From: an uncultured Bacilli bacterium
GTDB lineage: Bacteria; Bacillota_I; Bacilli_A; RF39; UBA660
Length of the DNA stretch: 64,000 nucleotides
Reading direction: 5' to 3'
Assembly: GCA_947625505.1 (NCBI GenBank)
Contig: CANQON010000002.1
Span: forward strand, 1-64,000
Below are positions 1-8,437 of the stretch, piece after piece. The notes beneath the pieces were generated by a model. That model worked only from the letters and a program-made list of their open reading frames with translations. It had not been told where the DNA came from and searched no databases. Every line of letters starts with the position of its first letter. The first letter of the stretch is position 1. A program made the position numbers and the translations under genes.

Positions 1-198
1 ATGCGTGTATGAATCTCAAGAAATTTGCGTTACATCATTACGCATAATCTAGGAGAATATCCTAGATTTTTCATTTTCTGTGAAAAAAAGACAAATAAGT
101 AAAAATATTTACCTATTTGTCAACAGTCTGAGATAGTTAATTAATTAACTATCTTTTTTTGGGAGTATATGATATCATTGTCTATGTATGGTGATATT
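1..198. other. Non-coding leader at the window start with three hairpins
   Basis: No gene is visible here. Three inverted repeats follow one another. The first is a 9-bp stem (46-54 with 60-68) followed by a short T run. The second is an imperfect stem pairing GACAAATA near 91-98 with TATTTGTC near 114-121. The third is a strong terminator-like stem at 132-153. The first and third may end a gene lying left of the window. No riboswitch or T-box consensus could be recognised. Confidence 0.5.
132..160 (+). terminator. Rho-independent terminator
   Basis: GATAGTTAA (132-140) pairs with TTAACTATC (145-153) around a 4-nt loop, followed by a run of T. It lies about 40 nt upstream of the YlbL-like gene and probably ends an upstream transcript outside the window. 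Confidence 0.65.
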
Positions 199-1239
199 AT
201 GGATAAGATAAATGATAGTTTATTTGAAGATAATAAAGAAAAGATAACAGTTAAAAGAATAATTGGTCATGTCTTACTTATAATTTTTGTTTTATTTATT
301 AGTTTTTATGAATTTCCTTATTATATAGATACTCCTGGAGGATTAGATAATCTTAATGAACGTATACCTATTGAAGATGGATATAAAGCTAAAGGATCTA
401 TTAATTTAACTTATGTTAGTGAAGTAAAAGGAACTCTTCCTTTACTTTTAATTGCGGCTATTTTACCTGATTGGGATATTGAGCCAAAAGAAAGTGTTGA
501 TTTGGGAACATTAGATTATAAATCTAATATGGTAAGACAACGTATATTAATGAAACAATCATATACGACTGCTATTAAACTGGCTTATGAAAAAGCTCAT
601 AAAGATATAAAAGTAACGAAAGAAAATTGTTATGTTATTTATGTTTTTGACGAAGCTAAAACTAATTTAGAAGTAGGAGATATGATTGTTAAAATAGATG
701 ATATAGATATTAAATCAGCTACAGATATTACGGATATTCTTTCAAAACATCAAATAGGCGATAAGATTACTATTACCATTTTAAATAATGATAAAGAAAA
801 GAAAAAAGAAGCAACATTAATAGATGATGGAACAGGTAAAGTATCAATTGGCTTACAAGTTACTTCGGAATATATTCTAGAAAGTAATCCTAAGTTTAAA
901 TTAGATTATAATAATATGGAGTTTGGACCTAGTGGAGGCTTAATGATAAGCTTAGCTGTCTATAATTCTTTAGTAAAAGAAGATATTACAGGAGGAAAAG
1001 TTATCGCAGGAACAGGTACTTTAAATGATAATGGATATGTAGGTCCTATTGGAGGTATTGAATACAAATTAAAAGGCGCTGTTAATGCTCATGCTGATAT
1101 CTTTTTTGTACCTAGTGAAGAGAACTATGATGAAGCTATAAAAATAAAAGAAAAGAAACATTATAAAATAAAAATAGTTAAGGTTGATACATTCGATGAT
1201 GCCTTAGAATACCTAGAAAAAAACGTTATGAAAAAATAG
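199..1239 (+). CDS. ylbL: YlbL-like membrane-anchored PDZ/Lon-type serine protease
   Basis: About 346 aa. One N-terminal membrane helix (about residues 22-40 from this start) is followed by the YYIDTPGG segment typical of YlbL. A PDZ-like region follows, then a C-terminal S16 (Lon-type) domain. The catalytic Ser is in GPSGG and the Lys is in GGIEYK, 45 residues later. The protease part should lie outside the membrane. The ATG at 199 is preferred over the in-frame ATG at 169, because GGTGAT at 190-195 gives the same start geometry as many neighbours. In B. subtilis ylbL sits close to ylbD-ylbE-rsmD; here those genes lie 13 kb away. The stop codon lies inside a terminator stem. Confidence 0.85.
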   Translation: MDKINDSLFEDNKEKITVKRIIGHVLLIIFVLFISFYEFPYYIDTPGGLDNLNERIPIEDGYKAKGSINLTYVSEVKGTLPLLLIAAILPDWDIEPKESVDLGTLDYKSNMVRQRILMKQSYTTAIKLAYEKAHKDIKVTKENCYVIYVFDEAKTNLEVGDMIVKIDDIDIKSATDITDILSKHQIGDKITITILNNDKEKKKEATLIDDGTGKVSIGLQVTSEYILESNPKFKLDYNNMEFGPSGGLMISLAVYNSLVKEDITGGKVIAGTGTLNDNGYVGPIGGIEYKLKGAVNAHADIFFVPSEENYDEAIKIKEKKHYKIKIVKVDTFDDALEYLEKNVMKK

Positions 1240-1256
1240 ACTTTTGTCTATTTTTT
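1232..1256 (+). terminator. Terminator overlapping the ylbL stop
   Basis: A 10-bp stem (1232-1241 with 1246-1255) with a TTTT loop runs into T residues. The TAG stop at 1237-1239 is in the left arm. Confidence 0.75.
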
Positions 1257-1284
1257 ATGTTAAAATAATTAATGGTGAGATATT

Positions 1285-3822
1285 ATGAAGATGTCGGATG
1301 TTGATTTAAACAAAATAACGCCTATGATGCGTCAATACATCGATATAAAGAATAAAAATAAAGACATTATTATAATGTTTCGTTTAGGGGATTTCTATGA
1401 AGTCTTTTTTGAAGATGCTGTTACAGTATCACGAGAATTAGAATTAACACTAACAGGTCGTAGTGCAGGATTAGAAGAAAGAGTACCTATGTGTGGAGTT
1501 CCTCATCATGCTGTTAGTATATATATAGAAAAATTAGTTGATAAGGGATATAAAGTAGGTATATGTGAACAATTAGAAGATCCTGCAACAGCTAAAGGAT
1601 TAGTTGATAGGGGATTAATTCAAATAATTAGTAAAGGTACGATGACATCAGGGGAAACATTACAAGAAAATGATTTTAATTATATAGGTAGTGTTTTAGA
1701 TGTTGGTAGTGCATATGCTATTAGTTATACAGATATTACAACAGGAATATTTTATGTAACATTACTTAGTCATAATGCTAGTAATTTAGTTAGTGAAATT
1801 GTTTCTCTTGATTTAAAAGAAGTCGTAACTAATTCTAAGTTAGATAATAATATTATAAATATTCTTAGAAATCAGTTTAAAATAGTTATAAGTATTAATG
1901 ATGAAATAAGTGATAATCAAGACTATTATTATGTATATGAAGATATTACAGATAGTCGTATGGTAGAAGTTATTAAACATTTACTTACTTATATAACAGA
2001 AACACAAATGCGATCTTTGTCCCATATTCAAAAAGCTATTATTAAGGAAAATAAAAATGTTTTAAAGATGGATATTCATACGAAACGTAATCTAGAATTA
2101 ACTGAAACATTAAGACTTAAACAACGTAATTATTCTTTAATATGGGTTCTTGATAAAACGAAAACTGCTATGGGAGCTCGTTTACTTAAAAATTATATTG
2201 AAAATCCTTTAATTAATATTGAAGAAATAAATGCTCGTTATGATATCGTAGATAAATTACTAAAAGAATTTATTTTACGTGAAGATTTAAAAAATCTATT
2301 ATATGAAGTATATGATTTGGAAAGATTATCAGGTAGAGTTGCTTTTGGTAACGCTAATGCTAGAGACTTATTACAACTTAAAACTAGTTTAAAAGTATTA
2401 CCAGATATAACTTTAATTCTTAATAGTTTAGGATATCATACTTTTGAACCTTTAAATGATTTATATGATTTATTAGAACAAAGTATTTATGAGAATCCTC
2501 CAATTGGTTTAAAAGAGGGTTATCTAATTAAAGAAGGCTTTAATAGTGAATTAGATGAGTTAAAAGAATTACGTAAAGGGGGAAAAGACTTTATCGCTCG
2601 CTTTGAAGCTGAAGAAAAAGAGCGTACAGGTATTAAGACATTAAAAGTTGGATATAATAAAGTCTTTGGTTATTATATTGAAATATCTAAAGGCGCTATT
2701 AAAGAAGTAAAAGAAGAATATGGCTATGAAAGAAAGCAAACTTTAACTAATTGTGAAAGATATATAAGTCCTATTCTAAAAGAAAAAGAAGCTTTAATAT
2801 TAAATGCTGAAGAACGTATTATCGAACTTGAATATAATTTATTTGTAGAAATAAGAGATAAAGTAAAGGAATATATTCCTAAATTACAAGAGGCATCACG
2901 TATTATTAGTGAAATAGATGTATTACAGTCTTTTGCAACCATATCTGAAGAAAATAACTATGTAAGACCTACATTAACTAATGAACGTAATCTTTATTTA
3001 AAGGATAATCGTCATGCTGTTGTAGAAAAAGTTTTAGATAGTGAATATGTATGTAATGATATTGTTATGGATGAGAATACCAATATTGAATTAATTACAG
3101 GTCCTAATATGGCAGGTAAAAGTACTTATATGCGTCAACTTGCTATTACAGTTATTATGGCTCAAATAGGATGTTTTGTTCCTTGTAGAGAAGCTATTTT
3201 ACCTATTTTTGATGCTATATATACACGAATAGGTGCTAGTGATGACTTAGTTAGTGGAGAATCTACTTTTATGGTTGAAATGAAAGAAGCTAATTATGCT
3301 ATTAGTAATGCTACTAGTAATAGTTTAGTTTTATTTGATGAATTAGGTAGAGGAACAGCAACCTTTGATGGTATGGCTTTAGCGCAAGCTATTATTGAAT
3401 ATATTCATGATGAGATTAAATGTAAGACATTATTTTCAACCCATTACCATGAATTAACAGATTTAGAGAATAATTTAAAATATTTAAAAAATATTCATGT
3501 TAGTGCTCATGAAGAAGATGGAGAAATTACTTTCTTACATAAGATTAAACCTGGAAGTATTGATAAGAGTTATGGTATTCATGTTGCTGCTTTAGCAAGC
3601 CTACCTAAAAAATTAATTAATCGTGCTTCATCTATTTTAAAAGTATATGAGTCGAAAGAAGAAAAAAGAGATATTCGTATTCAAGAAGCATTACCTATCG
3701 ATGATTTAATTGATAATAAAGAATCAGAAGTAGAGAAAAGAATTAAAGAGATAGATCCTATGAATATTACACCTATGGAGGCTTTAACGATCTTAACAGA
3801 ATTAAAAGAGTTAACGAAATAA
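1285..3822 (+). CDS. mutS: DNA mismatch repair protein MutS
   Basis: 845 aa, the usual length for MutS1. The mismatch-contact motif F-x-E is seen as GDFYEVF (residues 35-41). The ATPase Walker A GPNMAGKST is at residues 606-614, followed by DELGRGT and a downstream STHYHELT signature. It recognises base mismatches and small loops and recruits MutL. mutL, normally next door in Bacilli, is not in this window. The start at 1285 has GGTGAG just upstream; Met3 is an alternative. A TGTTAAAAT extended -10 at 1258-1266 directly follows the ylbL terminator. The stop is nested in a terminator, so mutS appears to be monocistronic. Confidence 0.97.
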   Translation: MKMSDVDLNKITPMMRQYIDIKNKNKDIIIMFRLGDFYEVFFEDAVTVSRELELTLTGRSAGLEERVPMCGVPHHAVSIYIEKLVDKGYKVGICEQLEDPATAKGLVDRGLIQIISKGTMTSGETLQENDFNYIGSVLDVGSAYAISYTDITTGIFYVTLLSHNASNLVSEIVSLDLKEVVTNSKLDNNIINILRNQFKIVISINDEISDNQDYYYVYEDITDSRMVEVIKHLLTYITETQMRSLSHIQKAIIKENKNVLKMDIHTKRNLELTETLRLKQRNYSLIWVLDKTKTAMGARLLKNYIENPLINIEEINARYDIVDKLLKEFILREDLKNLLYEVYDLERLSGRVAFGNANARDLLQLKTSLKVLPDITLILNSLGYHTFEPLNDLYDLLEQSIYENPPIGLKEGYLIKEGFNSELDELKELRKGGKDFIARFEAEEKERTGIKTLKVGYNKVFGYYIEISKGAIKEVKEEYGYERKQTLTNCERYISPILKEKEALILNAEERIIELEYNLFVEIRDKVKEYIPKLQEASRIISEIDVLQSFATISEENNYVRPTLTNERNLYLKDNRHAVVEKVLDSEYVCNDIVMDENTNIELITGPNMAGKSTYMRQLAITVIMAQIGCFVPCREAILPIFDAIYTRIGASDDLVSGESTFMVEMKEANYAISNATSNSLVLFDELGRGTATFDGMALAQAIIEYIHDEIKCKTLFSTHYHELTDLENNLKYLKNIHVSAHEEDGEITFLHKIKPGSIDKSYGIHVAALASLPKKLINRASSILKVYESKEEKRDIRIQEALPIDDLIDNKESEVEKRIKEIDPMNITPMEALTILTELKELTK

Positions 3823-3830
3823 CTCTTTTT
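3805..3830 (+). terminator. Terminator overlapping the mutS stop
   Basis: AAAGAGTTA (3805-3813) pairs with TAACTCTTT (3820-3828), followed by T residues. The TAA stop (3820-3822) forms the start of the right arm. Confidence 0.75.
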
Positions 3831-3862
3831 CTTATTAAATAAGCCTTAATTAGGTAATTTAT

Positions 3863-3891
3863 TTGAAAACCAATTTTATTTTTGTTATAAT
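3863..3891 (+). promoter_or_regulatory. Sigma-A promoter of parE-parC
   Basis: TTGAAA (3863-3868), a 17-bp spacer, and TATAAT (3886-3891). GGTGAT begins 6 nt after the -10 box and the ATG is 15 nt after it, so the predicted leader is only about 9 nt. Confidence 0.75.
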
Positions 3892-3906
3892 GATATAGGT
3901 GATGAT

Positions 3907-5817
3907 ATGGCAAAATATGATGAATCTTCAATTAAGATATTAGAGGGCTTAGAAGCAGTAAGAAAAAGACCTGGTATGTATATTGGGTCAACAGATAAAA
4001 AAGGCTTACATCATCTAGTATGGGAGATTGTTGATAACTCTATAGATGAAGTTATTAATGGTTATGGAAATAGAATTAAAATAATTATTCATGCTGATCA
4101 TAGTGTTAGTGTGGAAGATGAAGGAAGAGGTGTTCCTGTAGGTAAACATGCCTCAGGTAAAGATACTCCTGAAGTTATTTATACTGTTTTACATGCTGGA
4201 GGTAAATTTGAATCAAGTGGTTACTCAGTATCTGGAGGACTACATGGTGTAGGTGCATCTGTTGTTAATGCCTTATCTAAATGGATGCAAGTAACAATTA
4301 AAAGAGATGGCTATGAATACTTTATTTCTTTTAAAGATGGAGGTAAAGTAGATCAAAAACTTACAAGATTAGATAAAACATCTAAAACAGGTACTAAAGT
4401 AAGATTTATGCCTGATGATGAAATATTCTCTACAACTAATTTTTCTTTTACAACAATATGTGAAAGAATGCAAGAAAGTGCTTTTTTACTTAAAGGATTA
4501 ACAGTAGAAGTTATTGATGAAGAAGATAAAAAGCAAGAGACATTTCATTATGATAATGGTTTAGAATCTTTTGTTGAATATATTAATGATGATAAGACTC
4601 CTCTTCATAAGGTAGTACAATTTAGTGGTGTTAAAGATAAAATTGAAGTTGAAGTTGCTTTTCAATATACCAATACATATAATGATAATATTGTATCATT
4701 CGTTAATAATGTTAAAACAATTGATGGAGGATCTCATGAGGTAGGATTTAAAACAGCTTTAACGAAAGTATTTAATGATTATGCACGTAATAATGGACAT
4801 TTTAAAACGAAAGATAAAAATTTTGAAGGACCAGATACAAGAGAGGGATTAACAGCTATTTTAAGTTTAAAAATTCCTGAATCTTTATTACAATTTGAAG
4901 GACAAACAAAATCAAAATTAGGTACACCTAGTGCTCGTACTGTTGTGGAAAGTATCACAACTGAAAAGTTACAATTCTTCCTTGAAGAAAATAAAGAAGT
5001 AGCTACAAAGATATTAGAAAAAATGGTAAAGAGTAAAAATGCACGTGAAGCAGCTCGTAAAGCTCGTGATGAAGCACGTAATGGTAAAGATAAAGGTAAA
5101 AAAGAACGTATTATTAGTGGTAAATTAACGCCTGCCCAAACACGTAATCCTAAAATTAATGAATTATTCTTAGTTGAGGGTGATTCAGCAGGAGGAAGTG
5201 CGAAAACAGGACGTGATCGTAAGTATCAAGCTATTTTACCTTTAAGAGGTAAAGTTTTAAATACAGAAAAGGCAAGTCTAGATGAAGCATATAAGAATGA
5301 AGAAATAAATACCATGATTCATGCGATAGGGGCAGGAGCAGGTAGTGACTTTGACATTGAAGATAGTAATTATGATAAAGTTATTATTATGACTGATGCT
5401 GATGTTGATGGATCACATATTCAAATTTTATTACTTACTTTCTTCTATCGTTATATGAAACCATTAATTGAGACAGGACATTTATATATAGCGATGCCTC
5501 CTTTATATAAGATAGAATGTGGTAAAGAAGGAGAATATGCTTGGACAGAAGAAGATCGTAAGTTTTTATTAGAGAAGTATAAAGGTAAGCCAACTAAAAC
5601 CCAAAGATATAAAGGTTTAGGAGAAATGGATGCTACCCAATTATGGGAAACAACAATGGATCCTAAAACACGTAGTTTAATTAAAGTAAGTATTAATGAT
5701 GCTGCTTTAGCTGAAAAGAGAGTATCCGTTTTAATGGGAGATAAAGTTGATCCTAGAAAGGATTGGATAGAAGAAAATGTTGAATTCTCTCTAGAGGATA
5801 ATTATAAAATAAATTAG
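3907..5817 (+). CDS. parE: DNA topoisomerase IV subunit B
   Basis: 636 aa. GHKL ATPase motifs are present (VDNSIDE, DEGRGVPVG, GGLHGVGASVVNALS). The TOPRIM domain has EGDSAGG (residues 424-430) and the acidic TDADVDG (496-502). ParE rather than GyrB is chosen because of PEVIYTVLHAGGKF, LLQFEGQTKSKLGT and QRYKGLGEMDATQLWETTM, and because parC follows after 9 nt. The enzyme decatenates daughter chromosomes. Start ATG 3907 has AGGTGATGAT immediately upstream. It forms an operon with parC. Confidence 0.95.
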   Translation: MAKYDESSIKILEGLEAVRKRPGMYIGSTDKKGLHHLVWEIVDNSIDEVINGYGNRIKIIIHADHSVSVEDEGRGVPVGKHASGKDTPEVIYTVLHAGGKFESSGYSVSGGLHGVGASVVNALSKWMQVTIKRDGYEYFISFKDGGKVDQKLTRLDKTSKTGTKVRFMPDDEIFSTTNFSFTTICERMQESAFLLKGLTVEVIDEEDKKQETFHYDNGLESFVEYINDDKTPLHKVVQFSGVKDKIEVEVAFQYTNTYNDNIVSFVNNVKTIDGGSHEVGFKTALTKVFNDYARNNGHFKTKDKNFEGPDTREGLTAILSLKIPESLLQFEGQTKSKLGTPSARTVVESITTEKLQFFLEENKEVATKILEKMVKSKNAREAARKARDEARNGKDKGKKERIISGKLTPAQTRNPKINELFLVEGDSAGGSAKTGRDRKYQAILPLRGKVLNTEKASLDEAYKNEEINTMIHAIGAGAGSDFDIEDSNYDKVIIMTDADVDGSHIQILLLTFFYRYMKPLIETGHLYIAMPPLYKIECGKEGEYAWTEEDRKFLLEKYKGKPTKTQRYKGLGEMDATQLWETTMDPKTRSLIKVSINDAALAEKRVSVLMGDKVDPRKDWIEENVEFSLEDNYKIN

Positions 5818-5826
5818 GAGTGAAAT

Positions 5827-8376
5827 ATGAGAAAGAAACAAGATGAAACGGCAGAAGTATTAGGAAAAATTTATGATTATACTTTAGAAGAAATCATGGG
5901 TGAAAGATTTGGAGAGTACGCTAAAGATATTATTCAGAATCGTGCTATACCAGATGTTCGTGATGGCTTAAAACCTGTTCAAAGACGTATCTTATATGCT
6001 ATGTTTAGAGATCATAACACATATGATCGAGCTCATAAAAAGTCTGCAACAGCTGTTGGTAATGTTATGGGACATTATCACCCACATGGTGATTCAAGTA
6101 TATATGAAGCTATGGTTCATATGAGTCAATGGTGGAAACAAAATGAATGTTATATTGATATGCATGGTAATAATGGTTCTATGGATGGTGATGGAGCTGC
6201 TGCTATGCGTTATACAGAAGCAAGACTATCTAAAATAAGTGGGGAACTATTAAAAGATATTGATAAAGATACGATTGAATGGGCGCCTAACTTTGATGAT
6301 ACTTTATATGAACCTACGGTTTTACCTGCTAAATATCCTAATTTACTTGTTAATGGTGCTAAAGGTATTAGTGCAGGATATGCAACAGAAATTCCTCCCC
6401 ATAATTTAGGAGAAGTAATAGAAGCTACAATTAAACGTATTGATAGTCCTAATTGTCGTTTAGATACCATTTTAGATATTATTAAAGGACCTGATTTTCC
6501 AACAGGTGGTATAGTTGAAGGACATAAACAAATAGTTGAAGCTTTAACAACAGGTAAAGGAAGAATTGTTGTTCGTGCTAGTTATGATATCGTCGAAGAA
6601 AAAAGTAAAAAGCAAGTTATTTTTCATAGTATTCCTTTTGAAGTTAATAAAGCTTTACTGGTTAAAAAAATAGCTGATTTAATTTATGATAAAAAGATTG
6701 ATGGAATAATTGAAGTACGTGATGAATCCGATCGTGAAGAAGCTGTACGTATTGTTCTTGATATTCGTCCATCTGCTAATATCGATAATATTTTAAATTA
6801 TTTATTTAAAAATACAGAGTTACAGATTAATTATACTTATAATATGGTTGCGATTGTTAACCGTCGCCCAATGTTAGTTGGTATTATGGATATTTTAGAT
6901 GCATATATTAAACATCAAAAAGAAGTTATCTTAAGAAGAACACGTTTTGATTTAGAACATGCTAAAGCTCGTATGCATATTGTTGAAGGTTTAATTAAAG
7001 CTTTAGATATATTAGATGAAGTAATTCATACTATTCGTAAAAGTAAAAATAAGGCTGACGCTATTGAAAATTTAGTTAAAGAATATGAATTTACTAGTGC
7101 TCAAGCTGAAGCTATTGTTAATTTACAATTATATCGTTTAACTAATACGGATGTTAATACTTTAATAGAAGAACGTAATAATTTATTATTAATTATTAAA
7201 GGATTAGAAGAAATATTAGCTAGTGAGGAACGCTTAAAAGGTGTTATGAAGGAAGAATTACGTAAGATTAAAAATGAATATGCAACGCCTCGTATTACAG
7301 AAATACGAGATGAAATAACTGAAATAAAAGTCGATACAACAGCTATGATACCTAAGGAAGATTGTATAGTTGCTGTTACTAAAGAGGGATACGTAAAAAG
7401 AGTATCACTAAGAAGTTATTCGGCTAGTGATGATATTACAAATTTAAAAGAGGGAGACTATCTATTAGGTTTATATACGCTTAATACGATGGATACTATT
7501 TTACTATTTACTAATCTAGGTAATTATTTATATCTTCCTGTTTATGAACTTCCTGATATGAAATGGAAAGATTTAGGTAAACATGTTAGTAATATAATAA
7601 AGGTAAGTTCTGATGAAAGTATTGTGGAGTGTTTACCTGTCATTAATTTTGATGAAGAAAAATATATTACGTTATTTAGTAAAAATGGTATGGTTAAGAA
7701 AACATTATTATCTGAGTTTAAAGTTCAACGTTATACGAAACCTATTACTTGTATGAAGTTAAAAGCTGATGATGAAGTTGTTAGTGTTGACTTTAATAAT
7801 GGAGAGAATGTCTTTATTACTTCCCATTATGGATATGGTTTAAAATATTTGGCTTCTGAAATACCTGTTACAGGTTTACGTAGTGCAGGTGTTAAAGCTA
7901 TTTCTTTAAAGAATGACTTTGTTGTTAGTGCTTGTACATATCATGATGAAGATATGTTAACGGTTATTACATCTAAAGGTACAGGTAAGAGAGTACGTTT
8001 AAGTGAATTTGAACAGACTAGTCGTGCTCGTAAAGGTGTATTAGTCATAAGAGATGTTAAGACTAATCCATATTATGTCTTTAAAACGTTTATCTTAAAT
8101 AATCATCATCATTTAATGTATAAGACAAAAGATGAGATTGTAGAAATGAAGATTACAGAGCTTCCAATTGTTGATCGTTATAGTACAGGATCACAATTTA
8201 CAAAACAAGCTTTATTAGATGCCTTTATAAAGAAAGAACTAGAAAATCCTAGTGAAGTAATATCTGATATTCCTAAAGAAGTAAAGGAGAATAAAGAAGT
8301 ATCTTTAGAAACAATTGATGAGAGAATTATGACAATAGATGATTTTCTTGATAATTTTGATATAAAAAGTGATTAA
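5827..8376 (+). CDS. parC: DNA topoisomerase IV subunit A
   Basis: 849 aa. The DNA-breaking tyrosine is Tyr129 in AAAMRYTEAR. The quinolone-resistance region is HPHGDSSIYEA with Ser90 and Glu94, so the usual wild-type residues are present. The C-terminal third (about residues 500-800) shows the repeated beta-strand pattern of the GyrA/ParC pinwheel. There is no clear GyrA box, consistent with ParC. Pairs with ParE encoded 9 nt upstream. The tail after about residue 800 is acidic and low in complexity. The stop codon lies within the terminator loop. Confidence 0.95.
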   Translation: MRKKQDETAEVLGKIYDYTLEEIMGERFGEYAKDIIQNRAIPDVRDGLKPVQRRILYAMFRDHNTYDRAHKKSATAVGNVMGHYHPHGDSSIYEAMVHMSQWWKQNECYIDMHGNNGSMDGDGAAAMRYTEARLSKISGELLKDIDKDTIEWAPNFDDTLYEPTVLPAKYPNLLVNGAKGISAGYATEIPPHNLGEVIEATIKRIDSPNCRLDTILDIIKGPDFPTGGIVEGHKQIVEALTTGKGRIVVRASYDIVEEKSKKQVIFHSIPFEVNKALLVKKIADLIYDKKIDGIIEVRDESDREEAVRIVLDIRPSANIDNILNYLFKNTELQINYTYNMVAIVNRRPMLVGIMDILDAYIKHQKEVILRRTRFDLEHAKARMHIVEGLIKALDILDEVIHTIRKSKNKADAIENLVKEYEFTSAQAEAIVNLQLYRLTNTDVNTLIEERNNLLLIIKGLEEILASEERLKGVMKEELRKIKNEYATPRITEIRDEITEIKVDTTAMIPKEDCIVAVTKEGYVKRVSLRSYSASDDITNLKEGDYLLGLYTLNTMDTILLFTNLGNYLYLPVYELPDMKWKDLGKHVSNIIKVSSDESIVECLPVINFDEEKYITLFSKNGMVKKTLLSEFKVQRYTKPITCMKLKADDEVVSVDFNNGENVFITSHYGYGLKYLASEIPVTGLRSAGVKAISLKNDFVVSACTYHDEDMLTVITSKGTGKRVRLSEFEQTSRARKGVLVIRDVKTNPYYVFKTFILNNHHHLMYKTKDEIVEMKITELPIVDRYSTGSQFTKQALLDAFIKKELENPSEVISDIPKEVKENKEVSLETIDERIMTIDDFLDNFDIKSD

Positions 8377-8388
8377 TATCACTTTTTT
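8365..8388 (+). terminator. Terminator over the parC stop
   Basis: AAAAGTGAT (8365-8373) pairs with ATCACTTTT (8378-8386) around TAAT, followed by T residues. The TAA stop at 8374-8376 is in the loop. Confidence 0.75.
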
Positions 8389-8437
8389 CTTTGACATATG
8401 ATATACTATTGGTAGTTTTTTTAGAAAGGTGACTTGT

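Noticed and set aside
8391-8407. TTGACA as -35 box for the 727-aa gene
   Set aside because: It is only 5 bp from the TATACT -10, and no -10 lies at 16-18 bp. The extended -10 alone is kept.
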